Source: JANLQB01 sp043735935
GTDB taxonomy: Bacteria > Verrucomicrobiota > Verrucomicrobiia > Chthoniobacterales > Chthoniobacteraceae
Length of the DNA: 5,243 nt
Direction of reading: 5' to 3'
NCBI GenBank assembly: GCA_043735935.1
Contig: JAYTDO010000268.1
Location: 1 to 5,243 of the forward strand
In this document: positions 1 through 5,243 of the stretch, one piece after another
Numbering within the stretch: position 1 is the first letter of the stretch
How the letters are laid out: every line of letters starts with the position of its first letter
Translations under genes and position numbers: made by a program
Notes under the pieces: generated by a model
What the model saw: only the letters and a program-made list of their open reading frames with translations
Databases searched by the model: none
What the model was told of the DNA's origin: nothing

Positions 1-1209
1 CGGAGCAAAGCGACGGCACGCCGGATTCCGATGATCGCCGCCGCCACGGCCCTGCTCGCCGCCGGGACGTTTATCGGCGCGGCGCCGGCCTGGATTCACA
101 ATTATTTCATCGCTCGCGACCCCGTGCTGCTGTCCGCCCACAGCGGTCTCAATTTCTGGATGGGCAACAACCCGGACGCAAACGGCTATCCCAAGATTCC
201 GGACGGCCTCAGCGCAGGACAGGCGGGGCTTTTGCGCGACTCGATCACCCGCGCTGAGGAGGCAGCCGGACATCCCTTGAAACGATCGGAGGTCTCAAAA
301 TTCTGGTCGGCGAAAGCGGATGCATGGGTGCGTGAGAACCGCGGGGCTTGGGTCGCGCTGAATGTCACGAAGCTGCGGAATTTTTGGAACGCGTTCCAAT
401 ACGACGACCTCAGTGAAATCAATTTGCTGCGCGACGAGGGCGTCCTGCCGCCCGGCCTGCGCTTCGGGATCGTCGCCGCCTTCGGGTTGCCGGGAATGCT
501 CTTCGCCCTCTGGCGCCTCCCGCGCTCCCGGTGGATCGCCGCGGCTGTCCTGCTCCACATGTGCGCGCTCCTGCCCGTCTTCATCACGGAACGCTACCGC
601 CTCTGCGCCGTCCCAGGACTGATGATCTTTGCCGCCTTTGGCATTTGCGAAATCTGGGGTTCGCTCGCCCGCGGCCGCTGGCTCTCAGCTGGAACGCTTC
701 TCATCGCACTCACGGGATCGACCTGGTTCGTCACGCTCCCCGTGCGCGACCCGAATCTTTGGGCGCTCGATCCCTACAATACCGGCCTTAAAGAGCTGCG
801 CGTCGGCAACCTCGACCTCGCGCAGCGCAAACTCGAAGCCGCTCACGCGCTCGCGCCCGACAGCGCCGAGGTCAACTTCGGCCTCGGCAATCTCTGGCTC
901 GAACGCAAGGACGCCCGCGCCCGCGCCTTTTACCAGCGCACCATCGCTCTGGCCCCACGGCACACCGGCGCTTTGACCAACCTAGGTCGACTCGAAACGC
1001 TTTCCCGAAACTGGACAGCCGCCGAGGAACTCCTGCGCGCCTCCATTGCCGTCGATCCCGTCGCCATCCGTCCACGCCTGTTTCTCGCCGAGATGAAATA
1101 CGCCTCCGGCGACGTACCCGGCGCGCGCGTCGCCCTCGCCGAAGCGCTCGTGATCAAGCCGGACCAGCGGGAACTCCTCGAGTTTCAGGCCAAACTTCCG
1201 CCGCCCTGA
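1..1209 (+). CDS. GT-C membrane glycosyltransferase with C-terminal TPR repeats (5' partial)
   Basis: This is the C-terminal part of a polytopic inner-membrane glycosyltransferase of the GT39/ArnT/PMT type. Such enzymes transfer a sugar from a polyprenyl-phosphate carrier on the periplasmic side. The frame is open back to base 1 (402 codons visible), so ATG31 is probably internal and the catalytic first loop lies outside the window. Numbering from ATG31, a membrane segment (about 1-23) is followed by a loop with HSGLNFWMGNNP (37-48), a pattern I know from bacterial GT39-like proteins. Next comes an amphipathic stretch with FW and WVRENRGAW (91-108), then about four membrane segments (143-161, 167-186, 190-208, 217-236). 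The motif ITERYRLCAVPGL (185-197) matches the family's RYR-P motif. Residues 248-377 form about four TPR units, probably periplasmic. The gene ends in TGA, 3 bp from the convergent aminotransferase stop. The family is fairly secure; acceptor and sugar are unknown. Confidence 0.85.
   Translation, partial: RSKATARRIPMIAAATALLAAGTFIGAAPAWIHNYFIARDPVLLSAHSGLNFWMGNNPDANGYPKIPDGLSAGQAGLLRDSITRAEEAAGHPLKRSEVSKFWSAKADAWVRENRGAWVALNVTKLRNFWNAFQYDDLSEINLLRDEGVLPPGLRFGIVAAFGLPGMLFALWRLPRSRWIAAAVLLHMCALLPVFITERYRLCAVPGLMIFAAFGICEIWGSLARGRWLSAGTLLIALTGSTWFVTLPVRDPNLWALDPYNTGLKELRVGNLDLAQRKLEAAHALAPDSAEVNFGLGNLWLERKDARARAFYQRTIALAPRHTGALTNLGRLETLSRNWTAAEELLRASIAVDPVAIRPRLFLAEMKYASGDVPGARVALAEALVIKPDQRELLEFQAKLPPP
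772..1161 (+). other. TPR repeat domain of the GT-C protein (about four units)
   Basis: About four consecutive TPR-like units of 30-34 residues follow the last membrane segment. Each ends in a similar helix-B pattern: AHALAPD, TIALAPR, SIAVDPV, ALVIKPD. Each also carries the usual small/large spacing, for example GLGNLWLERKDARARAFYQR and NLGRLETLSRNWTAAEELL. TPRs usually bind proteins or peptides, so this part may scaffold the enzyme to a partner or to a protein acceptor. The repeat pattern is visible; the binding role is inference. Confidence 0.75.
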
Positions 1210-1243
1210 TCGTCAGCGCCCGACGATACCTCGCACGGCGGAA
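1196..1243. terminator. Nested inverted repeats at the convergent junction, candidate bidirectional terminator
   Basis: An outer perfect 8-bp stem (TTCCGCCG at 1196-1203 with CGGCGGAA at 1236-1243) encloses an inner perfect 6-bp stem (ATCGTC at 1209-1214 with GACGAT at 1222-1227) that has a 7-nt loop. The structure straddles both stop codons, so it would form in either transcript. No T-tract follows on either strand, so it is not a classical intrinsic terminator. It could still slow polymerase, protect 3' ends or simply be coincidental in GC-rich DNA. The pairing is seen directly; the function is inferred. Confidence 0.35.
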
Positions 1244-2370
1244 ATCACGTCCTCGACATCGCGCTCCGTCAACCGAGGGGAGAGCGGCAGACTGACCGTC
1301 CTCTGCCCGATTCGCAGTGCGTTCGGATAATCCTCCGGCTTCCATCCGAACGCCTCCTGATAGTACGGATGCTCGGCGATGCTGCGGTAGTGAACGCCGA
1401 CGCCGAGCTTGCGTGCCGTCATCGCATCGAGAAACGCATCGCGCGAAATACCCGCGCGCTCCTCGTCGATCAGGATCGGGAAAAGATGATACGCGTGCCG
1501 GGAGTCCGCCGGCGCATCCGCCTGAAATTCGAGCGGCAACCCGGTGAACGCCTCACGGTAAATGTGCATCAGCTCCCGCCGCCGCGCCCACCAGGGCTCC
1601 ACGCGTGTGAGTTGGTGGATGCCGATCGCCGCCTGCAAATCCATCATGTTGTACTTAAAGCCGCACTCGACCACCGAGTAGTGCTTGTAACCGGCATCGC
1701 TGAAACGCTTCCACGCATCGTGGCTCATCCCGTGGAGCGCGAGCATCTTCAGTCGCCTCACATCCGCATCCTCCCGCGCCACGATCATCCCTCCTTCCCC
1801 GGTGCAAATATTCTTGGTCGCGTAAAAGCTGAAGCACCCAAAATCGCCGAAAGTCCCCGCCTTTTTCCCGCGGTATTCCGTCTCGATCGCGTGCGCGCAG
1901 TCTTCGATCAGCTTCAGATTGTGCTTCGTCGCGAGCGACACAAACGCATCCATATCGCAAGGATGCCCAGCGAAGTGGACCACTGAAATCGCGCGCGTCC
2001 GCGGCGTGATCCGCCTTTCCACATCGGCCGGATCGATACACATCGTGTCGGGATTCACGTCCGCCAGCACCGGCGTCGCCCCTGCGTGAATGATCGCATT
2101 CACCGTCGCGCAAAAGGTCATCGCCGTCGTGATCACCTCGTCGCCCGGCTTTAGCCCCGCCGCTAGAATCGAAAGATGCAAGGCCGCCGTACAAGAGTTC
2201 ACAGCCACAGCCGCGCCCACACCTTTATACGCGGCGAAATCGCTCTCGAACCGCGCGACCTTGGGTCCGGTGCCGAGCCACGCTTTTTTGAGCGAGTCGA
2301 CGACTTCGTCGATCTCCGGTTGTTCGATCAGCGGCTGGCCAAAGATGAGGAATTCAGAACGTTCAGTCAT
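1213..2370 (-). CDS. DegT/DnrJ/EryC1/StrS aminotransferase, ArnB-like
   Basis: This 385-aa protein is a PLP-dependent sugar aminotransferase, full length for a family that is usually about 370-400 aa. Such enzymes are cytoplasmic and turn a nucleotide-linked keto-sugar into an amino sugar, usually with glutamate as donor. Visible signatures are the phosphate-binding NSCTAALH (58-65), EDCAHAIE (156-163) whose Asp157 should contact the PLP ring nitrogen, and FSFYATKNICTGEGG (180-194) with Lys186 as the Schiff-base lysine. GYKYN-type GFKYNMMDLQAAIGIHQL (237-254) and GVGVHYRS (323-330) follow. Several blocks (ITPRTRAI, VHFAG, GISRDA) resemble what I remember of ArnB, the UDP-4-amino-4-deoxy-L-arabinose aminotransferase. 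Other members (PseC-, FdtB-, perosamine-type) cannot be excluded. The start overlaps the upstream membrane gene's stop as ATGA, and no good Shine-Dalgarno site precedes it (an A/C-rich stretch instead), so translational coupling is likely. Family assignment is secure; the substrate is not. Confidence 0.95.
   Translation of the reverse strand: MTERSEFLIFGQPLIEQPEIDEVVDSLKKAWLGTGPKVARFESDFAAYKGVGAAVAVNSCTAALHLSILAAGLKPGDEVITTAMTFCATVNAIIHAGATPVLADVNPDTMCIDPADVERRITPRTRAISVVHFAGHPCDMDAFVSLATKHNLKLIEDCAHAIETEYRGKKAGTFGDFGCFSFYATKNICTGEGGMIVAREDADVRRLKMLALHGMSHDAWKRFSDAGYKHYSVVECGFKYNMMDLQAAIGIHQLTRVEPWWARRRELMHIYREAFTGLPLEFQADAPADSRHAYHLFPILIDEERAGISRDAFLDAMTARKLGVGVHYRSIAEHPYYQEAFGWKPEDYPNALRIGQRTVSLPLSPRLTERDVEDVISAVRGIVGR
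2367..2370 (-). other. ATGA start/stop overlap coupling the GT-C gene to the aminotransferase
   Basis: Read on the minus strand, ATGA holds the aminotransferase start (2370-2368) and the TGA stop of the upstream membrane gene (2369-2367). The roughly 20 nt before this ATG lack a purine-rich ribosome binding site. Re-initiation after the upstream stop is therefore the likely route, which supports one bicistronic message. Confidence 0.85.
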
Positions 2371-3917
2371 GGTTTTGAAATGCGGTGCAAAACGATCATG
2401 TCGCGGGGGAGGGTGTCGATCTTCACCATCTCGAAGTTTTGGTGAAAGAACTCAAACACGATTGGATACGCGTTTCGAAAACGAAGCACCTCGCGTCCAT
2501 CCAAGGCGTAGTCGTGCATCATGACCCACTGCACTCTGGCCGCTTCGAGTTCTGCTACCAGCGCCTGGTCTTCCTCGGGAGACGCGGGAAAGATGAAATA
2601 GATCTGCTTCGTCGGGGAGAGACGACCGGTGAACGGATACAGCCCCGGCAGGTTCGGCACGAAGAAGATGGCCTCGTCGGGCTTGGCGAGCTCGCTTCCG
2701 AGCTTGTGCGCGCTTGCCAGCACTTGCGCACGATTCACCGGTGCCAGCATCCGCTGCCCGGCCACATCGAGCGCGAAAAGCGATCCCGGCGGCGAGATCA
2801 TCTGCAAGGTCACGCCAAATGCGAAAATATTTGCGACGAAACTCGCCACCATCATCGCCGGCGCGAGCCACATTCCCGTCCTCCCGAAGGTAAATCCCAG
2901 AGCGACCACACCGAGCACCAACGTCGGCGCCCCGTGGGAAAGATGCACGATGTCGGGACGCGAAAACACGTAATGGGTATACGGCAGCGTGACAGACGCG
3001 GCAGCGATGAATACCGGATGCGCTGCCAGGCCCGCCCGCCGCAGTCGCCACATCCGATGCACGGCCAGCACAAGGAAGAGCGGCAACGCCACGTAAAACA
3101 GCCCTTCCGTGATCTTGGCGGATCGCACCAGCCAGGGCACTTCCGCCGGCACCAACCAAGGCCACATCACCTTCGCGGGCAGATTCGTCCCCTTCACCGC
3201 GATTTCGTGAATATTGACGAGGAACTGCCGGAAATAGCCCGGCACGAAAAGGAACATGAGCCACTGCGGCAGATAGCCGATCAGCAATCCGATCCCCCAC
3301 GAGAAACTCCGCTGCCACCACACTCGAAACCCTTCGCCCCACGCCACCCACAGGATGATGAGCCCGAATGCGACGACGTGATAAGCGCCGTGATTGCGCC
3401 CCATAAACGCCATCAGACCGCCGAAAATCCCCACGCAAAAATGCCGTCGAGTCGTCGGGCGTTCGATCAGCAGCACACCGGCATACACAAACATGAGTGC
3501 GATGCTTTGCTCGAAAACCTTGTACCGGGGATGCATCCAAGCGCACAGCAGAAGAGCGATGCACGTGAGAAAAAGCCCATTACGAGACAATCGCCGCGAC
3601 GCAAGAAGGCCCGCCAGAACTCCGAGGCACTGGAAAAACACACACGCGAGCCGCATCGAAACCAGCCCTTCTCCGAGGAGAAAACTCCAGCCCACCGTCC
3701 AAAGATAACGCCCCGGATCATACGCGTGAAAATCCCGCATCGGCACCTGGCCGGCCCTCACCGCGTGCGTCCCATACCAAAGGTAACCCTCGTCCGCGAA
3801 GTTCACATTCACATCACCATCCAAGAAAAACCATCCGATCGAGATGGCGCACGCCAGTGCCGCGAGGAGGAGAACGTGGAGATTCTGGCGCAACGCCTGG
3901 CGGAAAGGGGTCATCAT
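2367..3917 (-). CDS. Polytopic GT-C-like membrane glycosyltransferase, 516 aa
   Basis: This is a predicted inner-membrane protein of the GT-C type. After a cytoplasmic N-terminus and a first membrane segment (about 14-31) comes a loop with NFADEGYLWYGTHAVRAG (39-56) and RDFHAYDPGRYLW (61-73). An acidic pair (Asp42-Glu43) in the first outer loop is the usual GT-C catalytic feature. About ten further hydrophobic segments run to residue 371, including a SRPDIVHLSHGAP loop (319-331). A soluble tail (about 400-516) has PNLPGLYPFTGRLSPT (421-436), a pattern typical of the periplasmic tail of GT39-like enzymes. I chose ATG3917 because GGGAG lies 7 nt upstream and the hydrophobic N-terminus starts soon after. 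The frame opens back to an ATG at 4070, but that would add 51 unrelated-looking residues and overlap the divergent methyltransferase. ATG3914 is an adjacent alternative. The gene heads the operon with the aminotransferase. Donor and acceptor are unknown; a flippase or polymerase role is less likely. Confidence 0.85.
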   Translation of the reverse strand: MMTPFRQALRQNLHVLLLAALACAISIGWFFLDGDVNVNFADEGYLWYGTHAVRAGQVPMRDFHAYDPGRYLWTVGWSFLLGEGLVSMRLACVFFQCLGVLAGLLASRRLSRNGLFLTCIALLLCAWMHPRYKVFEQSIALMFVYAGVLLIERPTTRRHFCVGIFGGLMAFMGRNHGAYHVVAFGLIILWVAWGEGFRVWWQRSFSWGIGLLIGYLPQWLMFLFVPGYFRQFLVNIHEIAVKGTNLPAKVMWPWLVPAEVPWLVRSAKITEGLFYVALPLFLVLAVHRMWRLRRAGLAAHPVFIAAASVTLPYTHYVFSRPDIVHLSHGAPTLVLGVVALGFTFGRTGMWLAPAMMVASFVANIFAFGVTLQMISPPGSLFALDVAGQRMLAPVNRAQVLASAHKLGSELAKPDEAIFFVPNLPGLYPFTGRLSPTKQIYFIFPASPEEDQALVAELEAARVQWVMMHDYALDGREVLRFRNAYPIVFEFFHQNFEMVKIDTLPRDMIVLHRISKP

Positions 3918-3992
3918 GAGCAGGCTCCCACGGTTAGCAGCCGAGATGCCAGCGAGCTTTGAAGTCGCACGCACACGCCGCGTCTGGCACGA
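3918..3992. promoter_or_regulatory. Divergent intergenic region expected to hold two promoters
   Basis: Only 75 bp (108 bp if the methyltransferase starts at 4026) separate the two divergent transcription units. Any promoters must lie here or reach into the flanking coding ends. I see no convincing -35/-10 pair on either strand. TTGAAG at 3959-3964 could be a -35 for the plus strand, but nothing like TATAAT follows at 16-18 bp. A regulatory role rests on position alone. Confidence 0.4.
3925..3929 (-). promoter_or_regulatory. Ribosome binding site GGGAG for the 516-aa membrane protein
   Basis: Minus-strand GGGAG lies 7 nt before ATG3917. It is the only convincing Shine-Dalgarno site among the starts in this window, and it decides the start of the membrane gene against the far upstream ATG at 4070. 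Confidence 0.65.
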
Positions 3993-4862
3993 ATGCTGCA
4001 AACAGCCCCACCCACTCACGAACCGATGGCCGTAACCTCCACCTTTGATCCCAGCCTGCTCGGCAGCCATCTCCAGCGCGGCGATGACGGCATCTGGTAC
4101 GCCCGCGAACGAGTGCCGATCTCATATCTGGAGGAAGGCAACGAGGTCTGCTTCGAGTTGGAGGAAAAATCCTTCTGGTTCAAACACCGCGGGTCATGCC
4201 TCGCTGCCGTCGTGCGCCGTTTTTCTCCAGCCGGCCCGCTTTACGACATCGGCGGCGGCAACGGCTTCGTCTCACGCACGCTGATGGACGCAGGGTTCGA
4301 CACCGTCCTTGTCGAACCGGGCGAGACTGGAGCCCGGAACGCCGCACGCCGCGGAATCACCAATGTGGTCTGCGCTACACTCGCCACCGCCAAGTTTCCC
4401 GATGACGCCTTTCCCGCGGCGGGAATGTTCGACGTCCTCGAACACATCGAAGACGACGCGGATTTTCTCGCGCAAACCCATCGCTGCCTCGCACCCGGCG
4501 GCCGCCTCTTCATTACAGTCCCCGCGTTTTCCTGGCTTTGGTCGGATGACGACGTCGCCGCCGGCCACTTCCGCCGCTACACGATTTCGCAGCTCCGTCG
4601 GCGGGTCGCCGCCGCAGGCTTCCAGACGCTTTACGCCACCTACCTTTTCTCCCCGCTTCCGCTCCCGCTCTTCGCGCTGCGCTCGGTCCGAAGCCTCTTC
4701 GGTCAGCGCAGGCTTCCTCGCGCGAGTTACGGCAAACTTCACCAGTCTCGCGCGAGCAGCATCACCGATCGCATCTGGGCCGCAGAGTTACGCTCCGTCG
4801 AAAATGGAAGCGTCATTCCGTTTGGCAGCAGCGTGTTACTCGTCGCAGAAAAACGTTCATGA
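3993..4862 (+). CDS. Class I SAM-dependent methyltransferase (Methyltransf_11/23-like)
   Basis: This is a cytoplasmic, SAM-dependent methyltransferase of 289 aa. An N-terminal block with ISYLEEGNEVCFELEEKSFW (43-62) precedes the Rossmann fold, a lead-in I associate with methyltransferases of glycan clusters. Motif I is YDIGGGNGF (84-92). Glu108 in VEPG should bind the ribose of SAM. MFDVLEHIEDD (145-155) is motif II, and LAPGGRLFITVPA (166-178) is the post-core strand. WLWSDDDVAAGHFRRYT (181-197) matches the W-DD-GH-RRY signature of this subgroup. The C-terminus IPFGSSVLLVAEK (275-287) is also typical. ATG3993 follows an in-frame stop at 3960-3962. ATG4026 (residue 12) is equally possible, since neither has a clear ribosome binding site. 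The gene overlaps the GT2 gene by ATGA. In such settings the enzyme may methylate a sugar or lipid-linked intermediate, but the substrate cannot be read from the sequence. Confidence 0.92.
   Translation: MLQTAPPTHEPMAVTSTFDPSLLGSHLQRGDDGIWYARERVPISYLEEGNEVCFELEEKSFWFKHRGSCLAAVVRRFSPAGPLYDIGGGNGFVSRTLMDAGFDTVLVEPGETGARNAARRGITNVVCATLATAKFPDDAFPAAGMFDVLEHIEDDADFLAQTHRCLAPGGRLFITVPAFSWLWSDDDVAAGHFRRYTISQLRRRVAAAGFQTLYATYLFSPLPLPLFALRSVRSLFGQRRLPRASYGKLHQSRASSITDRIWAAELRSVENGSVIPFGSSVLLVAEKRS
4859..4862 (+). other. ATGA overlap coupling the methyltransferase to the GT2 gene
   Basis: ATG at 4859-4861 starts the glycosyltransferase, while TGA at 4860-4862 ends the methyltransferase. No strong Shine-Dalgarno site precedes this ATG (AGAAAAACGTTC upstream), so coupled translation is likely, mirroring the arrangement in the divergent operon. 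Confidence 0.85.
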
Positions 4863-5243
4863 CCGCCCAAACGCTCCCATCCATTTCCATCGTCGTGCCG
4901 GTCTTCAACAGCGAACAGACCCTACCAACCTTGATCGAGCGACTCGAACCCGTGCTCCGCCAGGTCGCCAGCGCATTCGAAGTGATCCTCGTCAACGACG
5001 GCAGTCGCGACGCCAGCGGACGGGTCGCGAGTGAACTCGCGGCGATTCATCCTTTCGTCCGCGCACTCAGCCTCATGCGGAACTACGGCCAGCACAACGC
5101 CCTCCTCGCCGGCATCCGACTCGCCAAGCACGATCTCGTCATCACGCTCGATGACGACCTTCAAAATCCACCAGAGCAAATCCCCGTCCTCCTCGCGGAG
5201 ATCGCCTCCGGATTCGATGTCGTCTACGGCGTCCCGGCCCATG
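4859..5243 (+). CDS. GT2 polyprenyl-phosphate glycosyltransferase, ArnC/GtrB/DPM1-like (3' partial)
   Basis: The first 128 codons of a family 2 glycosyltransferase are visible; the gene continues past the window. The GT-A fold starts at once with SISIVVPVFNSEQTLPTLIE (8-27). FEVILVNDGSRDAS (40-53) carries the nucleotide-binding Asp47, and LMRNYGQHNALLAG (72-85) and VITLDDDLQNPPEQIP (94-109) follow, with the metal-binding DDD at 98-100. The RNYGQ and LDDDLQNPPE blocks are hallmarks of enzymes that move a sugar from a nucleotide to undecaprenyl or dolichyl phosphate (ArnC, GtrB, DPM1). The bacterial members usually end in two membrane segments, which would lie downstream, as would any GtrA-like flippase. 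The product would be a lipid-linked sugar that the neighbouring GT-C enzymes could use as donor. Family is secure; the sugar is unknown. Confidence 0.93.
   Translation, partial: MTAQTLPSISIVVPVFNSEQTLPTLIERLEPVLRQVASAFEVILVNDGSRDASGRVASELAAIHPFVRALSLMRNYGQHNALLAGIRLAKHDLVITLDDDLQNPPEQIPVLLAEIASGFDVVYGVPAH

Noticed and set aside
1369..1986. A 205-codon plus-strand open frame within the aminotransferase region
   Set aside because: It is fully antisense to a well-supported aminotransferase with an intact active site, and it shows no domain or plausible ribosome binding site.
2452..3564. A 370-codon minus-strand open frame in another frame of the membrane protein gene
   Set aside because: It is rich in Arg, Ala and Gly as expected from a shifted frame in GC-rich DNA, and it lacks membrane or domain patterns; the overlapping frame is clearly the real one.
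2385..3962. A 525-codon open frame on the plus strand opposite the membrane protein gene
   Set aside because: It is the antisense of a hydrophobic, GC-rich gene. Its translation is rich in His, Arg, Pro, Gln and Glu with no recognisable domain, and the minus-strand product has clear membrane segments and GT-C motifs.
3947..3989. Inverted repeat TGCCAG (3947-3952) and CTGGCA (3984-3989) in the divergent gap as an operator
   Set aside because: The arms are only 6 bp with a 31-bp spacer, which is expected by chance in such a region, and the pairing does not extend further.
4309..5034. A 241-codon plus-strand open frame spanning the methyltransferase/GT2 boundary
   Set aside because: Its product is low-complexity Ser/Pro/Arg-rich. 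The two overlapping genes in the other frames carry complete family motifs.
1..5243. Mobile element, CRISPR array, tRNA/rRNA, defence system or riboswitch
   Set aside because: I found no transposase, terminal repeats, regularly spaced repeats, RNA-gene signatures or defence domains. Nearly all bases are accounted for by five envelope-glycan genes, and no gap is longer than about 110 bp.

Overview
The window is GC-rich, densely coding bacterial DNA with no RNA genes, mobile elements, CRISPR arrays or long gene-free stretches. It holds five protein genes, two of them cut by the window edges. All five look like cell-envelope glycan or glycolipid assembly genes. The base composition, the TPR-tailed membrane glycosyltransferase and the mix of families suggest a Gram-negative-type environmental bacterium. 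Verrucomicrobiota (Opitutaceae-like) is my best guess, but no marker gene is present and this is only a weak inference.

Layout from left to right. (1) Positions 1-1209, plus strand: the C-terminal part of a polytopic GT-C (GT39/ArnT/PMT-like) glycosyltransferase ending in about four TPR repeats. (2) Positions 1213-2370, minus strand: a full-length DegT/DnrJ/EryC1/StrS aminotransferase that most resembles ArnB. It converges on gene 1 with only 3 bp between the stop codons, and nested inverted repeats span the junction. (3) Positions 2367-3917, minus strand: a second polytopic GT-C-like membrane protein of 516 aa, lying upstream of the aminotransferase and overlapping it by ATGA. (4) A short divergent gap, 3918-3992. 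(5) Positions 3993-4862, plus strand: a class I SAM-dependent methyltransferase, overlapped by ATGA with (6) positions 4859-5243, the N-terminal 128 codons of a GT2 polyprenyl-phosphate glycosyltransferase (ArnC/GtrB/DPM1-like) that runs off the right edge.

Together this is two divergent, translationally coupled gene pairs (GT-C plus aminotransferase; methyltransferase plus GT2) next to another GT-C enzyme. A reasonable working model has three steps. The aminotransferase makes a nucleotide-linked 4-amino sugar. The GT2 enzyme loads a sugar onto undecaprenyl phosphate on the cytoplasmic face. The GT-C enzymes use polyprenyl-linked sugars on the periplasmic face to decorate lipid, glycan or protein, and the methyltransferase caps or modifies an intermediate. 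The families and gene order are read from the sequence; the joint pathway is inference. I see no clear sign of a wholly new class of system. The most notable points are the Arn-like set of families without a visible ArnA, the GT-C/TPR fusion, and the structured convergent junction.
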